Of a DNA stretch of 64,000 bases, positions 26,800-35,893 are shown piece by piece. This DNA comes from an uncultured Myxococcales bacterium. GTDB lineage: Bacteria; Myxococcota_A; UBA9042. The stretch is taken from the NCBI GenBank assembly GCA_903883645.1, contig CAISBR010000111.1:40817-104816 (forward strand). The letters are read 5' to 3'. The translations under genes were made by a program, and so were the position numbers. The notes below the pieces were generated by a model. The model was not told where the DNA came from and did no database searches. It worked only from the letters and a program-made list of their open reading frames with translations. Each line of letters opens with the position of its first letter. The stretch's first letter is position 1.

Positions 26800-27426
26800 A
26801 TGGCGATCGCGCTGCGCACCTTCATCGTACTCGACAGTTTGCAGCCGCAACTGGCGTCGTTCATTGGTAAAACTGCCCGCGGATTCTTGCCCTTGCCCGG
26901 CATGGCCGCGCTCTACGTCGAGATCGCGCCCGGCATCGCCGTCAACCGCATCACCGATGTGGCGCTCAAGGCCACCACCGTGACGCCGGCAATTCAGGTA
27001 GTTGAGCGCGCCTTTGGCCTGCTCGAAGTGCACGATTCCGATCAAGGTGCCGTCCGCAGTGCCGGTCGCGCCATCCTCGAAGACCTGGGCATCGAAGAGT
27101 CGCAGCGCATGAAGCCGCGCATTGCCACCAACCAGGTCATCCGGTCGATCGAGCCGTACCAGGCTCAGATTATCAATAAGGACTCGTACGGCAACATGAT
27201 TCTGCCGGGCGACAGCCTCTTTATCCTCGAGACAGAGCCGGCTGGCTATGCCGCCTACGCTGCGAACGAGGCCGAGAAGGCGGCGAACGTCAAGCTTATC
27301 GAAGTGCGCCCGTTCGGCGCCTTTGGCCGCTTGTGGATGTCGGGCAGCGAATCCGAGATCGACTCGGCCCGCGCCGCTGCGATCGCCGCTCTCGAAGGGG
27401 TCGATGGTCTGGCGTCGACGCGCTGA
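26800..27426 (+). CDS. BMC-T shell protein (tandem BMC domains), first copy
   Basis: 208-aa trimeric microcompartment shell protein with two fused BMC domains (about 1-105 and 106-208). Both are alpha/beta with the usual DxAxKA-like helix ([12 protein letters not shown]) and a large central loop ([14 protein letters not shown]) of the sort that lines gated BMC-T pores. ATG 26800 lies a few bases after GAGGGG. First gene of a plus-strand set with BMC-H, BMC-P, aldehyde dehydrogenase and a second BMC-T. Differs strongly from the second BMC-T at 29844. Confidence 0.85.
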   Translation: MAIALRTFIVLDSLQPQLASFIGKTARGFLPLPGMAALYVEIAPGIAVNRITDVALKATTVTPAIQVVERAFGLLEVHDSDQGAVRSAGRAILEDLGIEESQRMKPRIATNQVIRSIEPYQAQIINKDSYGNMILPGDSLFILETEPAGYAAYAANEAEKAANVKLIEVRPFGAFGRLWMSGSESEIDSARAAAIAALEGVDGLASTR

Positions 27427-27521
27427 GTCGCCGGCATTGGCCGGAATGACCAGCAGCAAATTGGCGAACTAGTTAGTGAACTCTCTGTTTTCTGTAAGCA
27501 TTTCTGTTGGAAGGAGTTATC

Positions 27522-27827
27522 ATGTCGGACGCATTGGGAATGATCGAAACCCGCGGTTTTGTGGCTCTCGTCGAGGCCAGCGATGCCATGGTCAAGGCCG
27601 CCAAGGTCGAGCTCGTCGGCTTTGAGAAGATCGGTGGCGGCTACGTTACGGCGATCGTGCGCGGCGATGTGGCGGCGGTCAAGGCGGCGGTCGAAGCCGG
27701 TCAGCGTCAGGCCGAGCGCGTCGGCGAGCTGGTCTCGGTGCACGTGATTCCGCGCCCGCACGCCAATGTCGACGCCACGCTGCCGCTCGGTCGCGGTCCG
27801 GCCAAGTCCGACAACAAGATCGTCTAG
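27522..27827 (+). CDS. BMC-H hexameric shell protein
   Basis: 101 aa, one canonical BMC domain: [20 protein letters not shown] at the start, pore loop KIGGGY (about 38-43), then [15 protein letters not shown]. This is the major facet tile of the shell. ATG 27522 has AAGGAG 7 bases upstream, the best SD in this operon, in keeping with the high copy number of BMC-H. Confidence 0.96.
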   Translation: MSDALGMIETRGFVALVEASDAMVKAAKVELVGFEKIGGGYVTAIVRGDVAAVKAAVEAGQRQAERVGELVSVHVIPRPHANVDATLPLGRGPAKSDNKIV

Positions 27828-28034
27828 TTGGCCACGGTCCAAGGCGTCTCGCACTAGCCGGAGCGGCCACAGCGCTGCGCTCACCACTCGCTGCAGGGGT
27901 GGGCGCGGTCTTTGCCGCACTGGCCTGCGCCTTAACGCCAGTGGCCATTGCCATGGTGCGCAAAAAGCACGGCATTCGGGCATGTTCCGGGGCCGTGCCA
28001 GCGGGGTCGCCCAGGGCCCGCAGGCGAGGATCAG

Positions 28035-28343
28035 ATGCTGCTCGGCAAGGTAGTCGGTACGGTAGTCGCGACAAGAAAAGAGCCTGAACTTGTGGGTTTG
28101 CGGCTGCTGCTGGTCCGCGAATTCGACGCCAAGTACCAGGCGACCGGCAAGGTGATCGTCGCGGTCGATGCCGTGGGCGCGGGCGACGGCGAAGTGGTGC
28201 TATTTGCGGCGGGTTCATCGGCGCGGCTCACTTCGGCCACCAAAGATCGTCCGGTCGATCACGTGATCATGGCGATCGTCGACAGCGTGCAGTCCGACGG
28301 CGAGTCGGTGTACGAGAAGTACCCGAGCAGCGACGGCGAGTAG
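28035..28343 (+). CDS. BMC-P pentameric vertex protein (EutN/CcmL family)
   Basis: 102 aa with the family start [15 protein letters not shown], a GLRLLLVRE strand and a C-terminal [12 protein letters not shown] segment. It caps the icosahedral vertices of the shell. GAGG about 6 bases before ATG 28035. The 207 bases between BMC-H and this gene hold only short, unconvincing frames. Confidence 0.94.
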   Translation: MLLGKVVGTVVATRKEPELVGLRLLLVREFDAKYQATGKVIVAVDAVGAGDGEVVLFAAGSSARLTSATKDRPVDHVIMAIVDSVQSDGESVYEKYPSSDGE

Positions 28344-28413
28344 CCTGCAAGTCTGCTGAGCGAAACGCCTTTGCTGGTGTAGGCCAGCGCTGCGGTCGCC
28401 GAGGGAGAAGGTC

Positions 28414-29829
28414 ATGGACGAAGCGCGCATCCAAGCCATTGTCGCCGAAGTGGTTCGCCGCCTTGGCACACCTGCGGCCGGTGGCGGTGGCCCGACCATC
28501 AGCACCCCGCGCTATGCCCCTGGCAAGAATGGGCTTTTTGACACGGTCGACGATGCGGTCAACGCCGCACGCACCGCCTACGAGCAGATGCACAAGACGC
28601 CGGTGCATGTGCGGGCCCGGGCGATCGACAACATGCGCCAGGTCACGCTGAAGAACCTTGAAGAGATGTCGCGGCGCGCCGTAGAAGAAACGGGCCTGGG
28701 TCGGGTAGCCGATAAGATCAACAAGAATCGGCTAGTGGCGCTGAAGACCCCCGGCATGGAGATTCTGCAGCCCGCCGCCCACACGGGCGATGCCGGCCTG
28801 ACGATCGACGAATTCGGGCCGCTCGGCATCATCGGCTCGATTACGCCCACGACGAACGCCACCGAGACGATTCTGAACAACGGCATCTCGATGCTAGCTG
28901 GCGGAAATACGGTGGTTTTTAACGTGCACCCCAGCGCCAAGCGGACGCTTGCCTGGTACGTGCAGATGCTGAATCAGGCCTGCGTCGAGGCCGGCGCGCC
29001 CGACAACATGATGACGATGGTGACCGAGCCGTCGATCGAATCGGCCAACGCCGTGATGAAACACCCCGGAATTCGCCTGATTGCCGTGACGGGCGGCGGG
29101 CCGGTGGTCAAGGCGGCGCTCAATTCGGGTAAGCGCGCGGTGTGTGCCGGGCCGGGCAATCCGCCCGCCGTCGTCGACGAGACTGCGAATCTGCGGCAGG
29201 CGGCGAAAAACATCATTGCTGGCGCGTCGCTCGACAACAACATCGTGTGCATCGTCGAAAAAGAGATCATCGCGGTGGCCAAGATCGCCGATGAGCTCAA
29301 GCGCGAGATGAACCAGAACGGCGCCTACGAGGTCAAAGACCGCGAGCTGCAGGCGCTCGAGAAATTGCTGATTGAAGACGGGCATATCAACCGCAAGTTC
29401 GTGGGCAAGAACGCCAGCGTGATCTTGCGCGAGATCGGCGTCACCGTGCCCGACGAGACGCGCATCGCCTATGCCGAGGTCGAAGAGTCGCATCCTTTCG
29501 TGCAGTTAGAGGGCCTGTTGCCGGTACTCGGCTTCTTCCGCGTGCCGGATTGGGAGTCGGCGATCGAGGCGGCGGTGCGCTGCGAGCACGGTTTCTTGCA
29601 CACGGCGACGATGCACTCGATGGCGATTGACCGCCTGGACCGCATGGCCAAGGCTGTGAACACCTCGATTTTTGTGAAGAATGCCCCGTCGTACGCGGGT
29701 CTGGGCCTGGGTGGCGAGGGCTACACCGCGTGGACCATCGCCGGCACTACGGGCGAAGGGCTGACCAACGCCCGCACCTGGACCAAGCAGCGCCGCTGCA
29801 CCCTGCACGGCTTCTTCCACATCGTCTAA
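28414..29829 (+). CDS. BMC-encapsulated CoA-acylating aldehyde dehydrogenase (PduP/EutE-like)
   Basis: Oxidises an aldehyde with NAD+ and CoA to acyl-CoA inside the microcompartment. 471 aa. Residues 1-17 form an amphipathic helix followed by a Gly/Pro-rich linker, the standard encapsulation peptide. The catalytic domain has the DNNIVC motif (Cys about 279) and GPGNPP. ATG 28414 is preceded by GAGGGAGAAGG. The enzyme that makes the aldehyde (aldolase, diol dehydratase, lyase) and a PduL/Pta are not encoded in the window. Confidence 0.93.
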   Translation: MDEARIQAIVAEVVRRLGTPAAGGGGPTISTPRYAPGKNGLFDTVDDAVNAARTAYEQMHKTPVHVRARAIDNMRQVTLKNLEEMSRRAVEETGLGRVADKINKNRLVALKTPGMEILQPAAHTGDAGLTIDEFGPLGIIGSITPTTNATETILNNGISMLAGGNTVVFNVHPSAKRTLAWYVQMLNQACVEAGAPDNMMTMVTEPSIESANAVMKHPGIRLIAVTGGGPVVKAALNSGKRAVCAGPGNPPAVVDETANLRQAAKNIIAGASLDNNIVCIVEKEIIAVAKIADELKREMNQNGAYEVKDRELQALEKLLIEDGHINRKFVGKNASVILREIGVTVPDETRIAYAEVEESHPFVQLEGLLPVLGFFRVPDWESAIEAAVRCEHGFLHTATMHSMAIDRLDRMAKAVNTSIFVKNAPSYAGLGLGGEGYTAWTIAGTTGEGLTNARTWTKQRRCTLHGFFHIV

Positions 29830-29843
29830 ACCTGGAGCAATTC

Positions 29844-30461
29844 TTGGCTTTTGCCACCGAACACGACACTTTGGCTGCCATCGAGCTCATCTCGGTGCCG
29901 GCTGGGCTGTGCGCGCTCGATGCACTCGTTAAAGAGGCGCCAGTTCACGTGATTTTCGCGGGCGACATCGATCCCGGCCGCTTCTTGGTGGTGTTTGGCG
30001 GCGATGTGGCCAGCTGCGAGGCGGCTTTGCAGCGCGCGGCCAGCGACCTGGCGGGCGAAGTGACCGAGACGCTGCTTTTGCCCTATGCCCACGAAGGCTT
30101 GCGTGCCGCCCTGCACGGCGAGCTGACCACCAGTGCGGCGGCGCAAGACCGCCAAGACGCGCTGGGGATTTTGCAGTGCCACACGCCGATTGCCACCCTT
30201 GCTGCGGTCGATCGCGCGCTCAAAGTGGCCGAAACGCGCCTGCTGCGCCTGCGTTTTGCCAGTGAGTTGGCGGGGCAAGGCCATGCTGTGCTTACCGGTG
30301 ATCAGCACGATGTCGAGGCTGCGCTGCAAGCTGCCGAAAGCGGTGCGCCCAGCGGTACCGTGGTGCTGACCCGCCGCATCGCCCGCCCCGCCATCGAGAC
30401 CTGCGACGCCGCCGCCCAGCGCAAGAATGGGGCCCGCGGACTGTCGCCGCTCGAGCCCTAA
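29844..30461 (+). CDS. BMC-T shell protein, second copy
   Basis: 205-aa tandem-BMC protein. Domain 1 (about 1-95) has AAIELISVPAGLCALDALVKEAP and a PYAHEGL turn. Domain 2 (about 105-205) has LGILQCHTPIATLAAVDRALK. It resembles the pseudohexameric BMC-T proteins of Haliangium. TTG 29844 is taken as start because GGAG lies 8 bases upstream and the frame before it overlaps the aldehyde dehydrogenase. Only 14 bases after that gene. Confidence 0.87.
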   Translation: MAFATEHDTLAAIELISVPAGLCALDALVKEAPVHVIFAGDIDPGRFLVVFGGDVASCEAALQRAASDLAGEVTETLLLPYAHEGLRAALHGELTTSAAAQDRQDALGILQCHTPIATLAAVDRALKVAETRLLRLRFASELAGQGHAVLTGDQHDVEAALQAAESGAPSGTVVLTRRIARPAIETCDAAAQRKNGARGLSPLEP

Positions 30462-30500
30462 CTGCCCGATACACATTTCACTTTCTTGGAGTTCACCGCG

Positions 30501-31688
30501 ATGCAAACCGCGCCAGCCCCCGATCCTGCCCTGCTGCGGATTGCGCCCATCGAACAAGCCATTGCCGACATCGCCGCAGGTCGCATGGTGATCCTGGTTG
30601 ACGATGAAGATCGCGAAAATGAAGGGGATTTGGTGATTGCAGCCGAGCGAGTCACCCCCGAGGCAATCGCCTTTATGGCGGAGCATGGCCGCGGTCTGGT
30701 GTGCCTAGCGATGCAAGGTGCGCTGGTCGACCGCCTCGAGCTCGCGCCCATGGCGCCGCAGAACGAAGCTCGCCTGGGCACTGCATTTACCGTGAGCCTC
30801 GACGCGGTGGATGTGCACGGCTCCGGCGTGTCGGCGCGGGCCCGGTCGCATACCATCTTGCGGGCGATCGCTCCGGATGCGACGGCCAAAGATTTTCGAA
30901 TCCCCGGGCACATTTACCCCCTGCGCGCTCGCCAGGGTGGGGTGCTGGTGCGGGCGGGCCAGACCGAGGGCTCGGTCGATCTGGCGCGGCTTGCGGGCCT
31001 AGTGCCGGCCGGGGTGATCTGCGAGGTGATGGCGCCCGATGGCAGCATGAGTCGCTTGCCGGCCCTGCTCGAGTTCGGCGCGCTGCACGGCATTCGCGTG
31101 GTGTCGGTCGCCGATCTGATCGAGTACCGCCTGCAAAAAGAGCCGCTGGTGATTCGCGAGGCTGAGAGTAAATTAGCCACAGAGTACGGTGATTTCCGTA
31201 TTGCCATCTACCGCTCGCTCATCGGTACGGCCACCCACGCGGCGCTGATTTACGGCAATGTGACGACGGGCGAGCCGACCTTGGTGCGTGTGCACCGCAG
31301 CAATCCGCTGGCGGATGCCTTTGGTTTCGTCCTCTCGTCGGCCCAGCGCAACCTGGCGGCGGGGATGAAGCGGATCGCCGAAGAAGGCGCGGGCGTGCTG
31401 CTGTATCTGGATGTGGACCGCGATGCCGATGCCCTGGGCGATGCCCTGCAGACCTATGCCGATCGCGCGGCGGGGGTGCAGCGACCGGCCGACGACGGGC
31501 ACGCCGCCAAGATGGACTTTCAGGAATTTGGCATCGGCGCGCAGATCTTGCGCGACCTGGGCTTGCGCAAGCTGCGGGTGCTGACCAATCAGCCGCGGCG
31601 GTTGCGGGGCGTGTCGGGCTATGGCCTTGAGATCACCCAATGGCTGCCGGTGGGCGAAGCGAACTGCGCCGCTGCGGAGGAACAGTAA
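30501..31688 (+). CDS. ribB: 3,4-dihydroxy-2-butanone-4-phosphate synthase with degenerate RibA half
   Basis: The N-terminal half (about 10-208) is a full RibB: DDEDRENEGD acidic loop (34-43) and HGSGVSARARSHT. It turns ribulose-5-P into DHBP plus formate. The C-terminal half (about 210-390) keeps the RibA fold (RIAEEGAGVLLY, LRVLTNQP), but the three zinc cysteines are gone (RVHRSNP in place of RVHSEC, and SSAQ in place of RCDC), so GTP cyclohydrolase II activity is not expected. This matches the RibBX-type fusion known in Proteobacteria. It sits 40 bases after BMC-T with no FMN riboswitch. ATG 30501 follows GGAG by 9 bases. Confidence 0.9.
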   Translation: MQTAPAPDPALLRIAPIEQAIADIAAGRMVILVDDEDRENEGDLVIAAERVTPEAIAFMAEHGRGLVCLAMQGALVDRLELAPMAPQNEARLGTAFTVSLDAVDVHGSGVSARARSHTILRAIAPDATAKDFRIPGHIYPLRARQGGVLVRAGQTEGSVDLARLAGLVPAGVICEVMAPDGSMSRLPALLEFGALHGIRVVSVADLIEYRLQKEPLVIREAESKLATEYGDFRIAIYRSLIGTATHAALIYGNVTTGEPTLVRVHRSNPLADAFGFVLSSAQRNLAAGMKRIAEEGAGVLLYLDVDRDADALGDALQTYADRAAGVQRPADDGHAAKMDFQEFGIGAQILRDLGLRKLRVLTNQPRRLRGVSGYGLEITQWLPVGEANCAAAEEQ

Positions 31689-31906
31689 TGGCCGCTCGTC
31701 TCTTGTTGCTGCTGTCGATCGTCGCGCTCGCTGCCGCGGCGTGCCAAGGGCCATGCGACGACGTCGCCGAGCGCACCTGCGCCAAGACCGGCGAACGCGA
31801 TGGACTTTGTTTACAACTTCGCAAAGTTGCAGCTGCGCCGAATGACCGAGATCGCGAAAGCTGTCGTGCGGGCAAGGTATTTCTGGACCAGCTCGAAAAG
31901 AATTGA
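31688..31906 (+). CDS. Small Cys-rich lipoprotein
   Basis: 72 aa. A signal with AAAC lipobox (Cys 19 modified) precedes a 53-residue mature part with four further cysteines spaced for two disulfides (CQGPC, TCAK, LCLQ, SCRAG). Not recognised. Its start overlaps the ribB stop by one base (TAATG), so it is the last gene of the BMC/ribB transcript. A surface role looks unrelated to a cytoplasmic compartment. Confidence 0.72.
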   Translation: MAARLLLLLSIVALAAAACQGPCDDVAERTCAKTGERDGLCLQLRKVAAAPNDRDRESCRAGKVFLDQLEKN

Positions 31907-32214
31907 CAGCGGCGCCCCCAACGAACGATCCGATCGCATTGGGTTTTCTGTGGGCGGACCTGTCCTTTTTGTGGGGTGCAAGCTCGCGTCCTTGCGGCCG
32001 ACTCGCCGCGGCGCGACGTAGATCCCGTCTGGTATCCAGAGTTTCGGGCGCGAGTGTGAGAGGTTGCAACCCGTGGGCGCGCACCTACTTTGTGGCAAAT
32101 TGCCGCACTTGGCAGGCGAGCAGCAGTTGCCAGCGGGGCATCAGGTGTAGGATGCTCTGAGCCGTCTGACCGTGCCGTTGGGGCGCGGCGATGTCGTTTG
32201 GGTAGGCTAGCGAG
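31907..32214. other. Intergenic region ahead of the kinase gene
   Basis: 308 bases. Frames across it have no recognisable protein. A weak GCAAG/CTTGC hairpin is present around 31978-31995. No clear promoter was found. Confidence 0.5.
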
Positions 32215-35091
32215 GTGTTCTTGGGCACGATGTTCGGGCGCTATGAGCTGCTTGACCGCATCGGCTTGGGCGGCATGGCCGAGGTGTGGCGCGCCAAAGT
32301 TGGCGGCGTCGGCGGCTTTGAAAAGATCGTTGTTATCAAGAAGATCCTGCCCTCGTTTGCCTCGAACAAGACCTTCATCGACATGCTGCTGGCCGAGGCG
32401 CGGCTCTGCGCGGTGCTGCAGCACGCCAACATCGTCCAGACCTACGAAAACGGCGAAATCGAAGGCATTTTCTATATCGCGATGGAGTACGTGCGCGGTC
32501 ACGACTTGTTCAAGGTCCTGTCGCGGGCGACCCAGACGCAAATGCGCATTCCGCCTGAGCTTTGCCTTTATATCGCCGCCGAGACCGCCAAGGGCCTGCA
32601 CTACGCGCACAATGCCAAGGACCACTACGGGCGGTTGCTGAACATCATCCACCGCGACGTTTCTCCTTCGAATATTCTGCTGGCCGAGGGTGGCGAGGTC
32701 AAAGTCATGGACTTTGGCGTGGCCAAGGCGTCGTCGGGCGATCGCGACAATGCCACGCGGTCGGGCGTGCTCAAGGGCAAGCTGGGCTATATGAGCCCAG
32801 AGCAAGTCACGGGCCGCGCGTTTGACCACCGCAGCGACATTTTCTCGTTGGGTATCATCCTGTACGAGTCGCTGACGCTCAAGCGCTTGTTCTTGGCCAA
32901 GACGGACCTTGAGACACTGGTCAATATTCGCGACGCGCGCATCGAGCATAAGTTTAAGAAACACAGCTATATCGATGAGGATATTCGCAATATTTTGCGG
33001 CGGGCGCTGGCCCGCGATTCCGACGAGCGCTACCCCACCGCCATGGCGATGCACGACGACATCATGAAGGTGATGTTCGAGCGGCGGCAGCATGTGGCCA
33101 CTGGGCAGATGTCGACCTATCTCGAGCAGTTGTTTGCCGGTGAGGAAGAGAGCGCCCCTGTGCTGACGCGGGCCGTCGTGCCGGCTATTGCCGCCGATGT
33201 GGAGGAACCGCCGCCTATCCCCGACGAATCGCCGTCTAAGCGGTCGGCCGCCCAAAGCAAAGACAAGTTGCTCGATCGCCCCGGTACGCCCAATGCGCCC
33301 ACGGCAGTGGCGTCGATCTCGTTTTCGCCCGACGACATGGAGAAGATTCGCGCGCGGATTGCCGAAACCCGTGCGCGCAGCGGCTTGCCGCCTCTGCCGG
33401 TCGAAGGTGCGGATGCGGCGCGACCGACGCTTCCCCAAACCGAAGAGATGCGTTGGCGGCAAGGTGGGGGCCATGGCGATACCTCGCCGGTTGACCATTC
33501 CGGTGCGTCAGCGCGGCGGGCGGCCTCGCAGCCGAGCAGTGCCCACGAAGCGGTGTCCGCGCCGTCGGCGAGCGGTGCACCGGGCCACGGCACGACAAGC
33601 CCGTCGCGGCCACGTTTGCGCGCCCAAGAAGAGCGCATAGCCCGCGGTAATACCGGAGAAATTTCGATTGCGGCCGCGTCTGAAGGGTCGAGCGCGGTGC
33701 GTGCCGTCAGCGTGGCGGTGATGGCGCCCCCTTCGACCAATCCCCACGCTCGCTCGCTTGCGGCACGGGCCATGCGACCCGAATTTCAGACCGCGCCGTT
33801 TCCGCTCGATGATCTGGCGCCCGCAACGGCCAATTCAGGCTCTATTGCCGCGCAACCCGAGTTCAGCTCGGCCGTGGGGGCGCACGAAGGCACGTTGACC
33901 GCCACGCCCGAGAACATCCAGCTGACGCCGCTCGACATCCCGGTCTTTCAGCACAACTCGTCGAGCGCATACGAGATTGTTCCCGATTTCTTGCGGCCGC
34001 GGGCGGGTGCGGACTCCGCACGGTCTACCGGCGAAATCCAGGCCGCGCAGGGTGCGGATGCGAGCGGCTACAACCGGCCCACGACGCGCGACGTGCAGAG
34101 CACGCAGAGGTCGCAAGCCCTTGATAATAGCACGGATTCTGTGCGAAATTCGGCACAACAACCGGCGCTATACCGCATCAAGCTCGCGAACGGTGGCGAG
34201 CTGGCGGGGCTGACACAGGCGTCGCTCGAAGCTTTGCTGCGCGCCAAGACCGCCACGCTCGACGATGTGGTGGCCCACGGCAACGGGCCGTTCTTGCCCA
34301 TCCGTTCGCTGGCTTCGCTGAGTGCCCTGGTCGAGACGGCCAGCGTGCCGCCCAAGCCGCCCAGCCTGTCGGGGCCGCTGTCGCAATGGGTGTTTGTGCG
34401 CCTGCTGTATAAGGCTTTTGCCGATCGGGCCACGGGTTGCCTTGAACTGCACCGCGGCGATGCGACCAAGTCGATCTACTTTCGCCGGGGCCGCACACAG
34501 TACATCACGAGCAATCAGCACCAAGAACTGCTGGGGCCGTTCATGGTCGCCAACGGTTACATCAGCCAGGCCGACGTCGACTTGGCGATCGCCCGCTCGC
34601 GTGCCACAGGTTCAAAACTGGGCGATTTGCTGGTGGGCATGAACCTCATCAAGCCGTTCCAGCTGTATCAAGTGCTCGAGCGCCAGACACACGCGCGCTT
34701 CATCGACGCTTTTGGTTGGGATTCGGGTACATACGCCTTCTTTGATGGCATCGAGCCGCCGAGCGATATCGTGCCGCTCGATTTTGACCCGATCTCGGTC
34801 CTCGCCGAGGGTGTGCGCGAGCGGGTGTCGCTGGCCGCGCTCGACCCCCTGCTGCAAGACAAGCTAGATAAGCAGTTGTATCAACGGCATAATCCGCTGA
34901 TATCGCTGTCGGACCTGAAGCTGCAGGCGCGCGAGTCCAAGGCCGTGACCGTGCTGCTGTCGGCCAAGACGCCGCGCCAAGCCTACGAAGACTGTTACGG
35001 TAACCGCCCGCAACGACTCGCATTGCTGCACGTGCTGTTCTTGATGCTGCAGACCGAGTTGGTGACCTTTGACGCCGATCGCGCCGGCTAG
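32215..35091 (+). CDS. Ser/Thr kinase with C-terminal DUF4388-like module
   Basis: 958 aa. The Hanks-type kinase domain (about 10-285) has GLGGMAEVW, Lys 42, HRDVSPSN (Asp 148) and DFGVAK, so it is an intact RD kinase. A long Ser/Pro/Ala-rich disordered region follows (about 290-640), then a GYF-like segment (YRIKLANGGELAGL) and a DUF4388-like domain (about 705-830; YFRRGRTQYITSN, then ISQADVDLAIARS). This arrangement is typical of myxobacterial-type signalling proteins. GTG 32215 opens the frame; ATG 32230 is equally possible. Confidence 0.88.
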   Translation: MFLGTMFGRYELLDRIGLGGMAEVWRAKVGGVGGFEKIVVIKKILPSFASNKTFIDMLLAEARLCAVLQHANIVQTYENGEIEGIFYIAMEYVRGHDLFKVLSRATQTQMRIPPELCLYIAAETAKGLHYAHNAKDHYGRLLNIIHRDVSPSNILLAEGGEVKVMDFGVAKASSGDRDNATRSGVLKGKLGYMSPEQVTGRAFDHRSDIFSLGIILYESLTLKRLFLAKTDLETLVNIRDARIEHKFKKHSYIDEDIRNILRRALARDSDERYPTAMAMHDDIMKVMFERRQHVATGQMSTYLEQLFAGEEESAPVLTRAVVPAIAADVEEPPPIPDESPSKRSAAQSKDKLLDRPGTPNAPTAVASISFSPDDMEKIRARIAETRARSGLPPLPVEGADAARPTLPQTEEMRWRQGGGHGDTSPVDHSGASARRAASQPSSAHEAVSAPSASGAPGHGTTSPSRPRLRAQEERIARGNTGEISIAAASEGSSAVRAVSVAVMAPPSTNPHARSLAARAMRPEFQTAPFPLDDLAPATANSGSIAAQPEFSSAVGAHEGTLTATPENIQLTPLDIPVFQHNSSSAYEIVPDFLRPRAGADSARSTGEIQAAQGADASGYNRPTTRDVQSTQRSQALDNSTDSVRNSAQQPALYRIKLANGGELAGLTQASLEALLRAKTATLDDVVAHGNGPFLPIRSLASLSALVETASVPPKPPSLSGPLSQWVFVRLLYKAFADRATGCLELHRGDATKSIYFRRGRTQYITSNQHQELLGPFMVANGYISQADVDLAIARSRATGSKLGDLLVGMNLIKPFQLYQVLERQTHARFIDAFGWDSGTYAFFDGIEPPSDIVPLDFDPISVLAEGVRERVSLAALDPLLQDKLDKQLYQRHNPLISLSDLKLQARESKAVTVLLSAKTPRQAYEDCYGNRPQRLALLHVLFLMLQTELVTFDADRAG

Positions 35092-35121
35092 CCCGCCAGG
35101 GGCACGACGCACTGGAACGCC

Positions 35122-35889
35122 ATGGTGTGGGTGATCGGCCATCGCGGCGCACGGCAGCTTGCCGTCGAAAACAGCTTGGCTTCTCTACAGATCGCGCTCG
35201 ATCAAGGTGCCGATGGCGTGGAGTGCGACGTACAGCTCAGTGCCGATGGCGAGCCGCTGCTGTGGCACGACGCGGATCTGCAGCGCCTGTGCGGAGATGC
35301 GCGGCGCTTGGACCAGCTGAAGTGGCGCGAGCTGCGCGAGCTGCGGCCGAGTGTCGCCAGCTTGCAGCCGCAGCCCGTGGCGCATCTCGACGACGTGGTC
35401 GAGTGGGCCCAGGCGCGGCCCCTGCGGTTGAACATCGAGCTGAAGGTTGCAGGCCATGCGGCGGCGCGGCGCTTGGTCGAGGTGCTGTTGCGGCGAATTG
35501 GGGAATATCCACCCGAACTGTGGGTATTTTCGTCGTTTAGTCGCGAGGCCTTGGCTTGGCTGCGCAACTTGGCTCCGGCCTGGCGGCGCGGCACGCTGGT
35601 CGAGAACGAGCTCGACTTGCAACTAGTGGGCGATCCTGGCGAAATTGAGCAGTTGCACCCCTGCGGCGACCTGTTGGGGGTCGAGCGGCTGCAGCAATGG
35701 CAGGAGCGCGGCTGGCCGGTTTGGCCCTGGACTTTGAATCACCCGGCCGCCTGGGAGCGCGCTGTACAACTGGCCGGGCCGCAGGCGATAGCGGCGCTGA
35801 TCACCGACGACCCTGGCGGGTTGCGGCGGTTTGTCGACAACAACGGACTGGCGCGGGCGCAACGATCGACCCCCGCCGCGGAGCCATAG
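35122..35889 (+). CDS. Glycerophosphodiester phosphodiesterase
   Basis: Hydrolyses glycerophosphodiesters to glycerol-3-phosphate and an alcohol. 255 aa, TIM barrel with the GDPD motifs HRGA (His 7, Arg 8), EN (16-17), ECDVQ (Glu 34, Asp 36), WHD (His 49) and NIELK. No signal peptide, so it is cytoplasmic. The ATG follows the kinase stop by 30 bases. The next gene starts 4 bases after its stop. Confidence 0.92.
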   Translation: MVWVIGHRGARQLAVENSLASLQIALDQGADGVECDVQLSADGEPLLWHDADLQRLCGDARRLDQLKWRELRELRPSVASLQPQPVAHLDDVVEWAQARPLRLNIELKVAGHAAARRLVEVLLRRIGEYPPELWVFSSFSREALAWLRNLAPAWRRGTLVENELDLQLVGDPGEIEQLHPCGDLLGVERLQQWQERGWPVWPWTLNHPAAWERAVQLAGPQAIAALITDDPGGLRRFVDNNGLARAQRSTPAAEP

Positions 35890-35893
35890 CGAA

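Noticed and set aside
27828..28034. Short hydrophobic peptide between BMC-H and BMC-P
   Set aside because: A 62-aa frame overlaps the BMC-P start; no SD and no similarity to shell or linker proteins.
30462..30500. FMN riboswitch before ribB
   Set aside because: Only 39 bases between BMC-T and ribB; no RFN element fits.
31633..33498. 621-aa minus-strand frame opposite the kinase and ribB end
   Set aside because: Runs antisense to well-conserved kinase motifs; His/Arg-rich composition typical of a GC-bias shadow.
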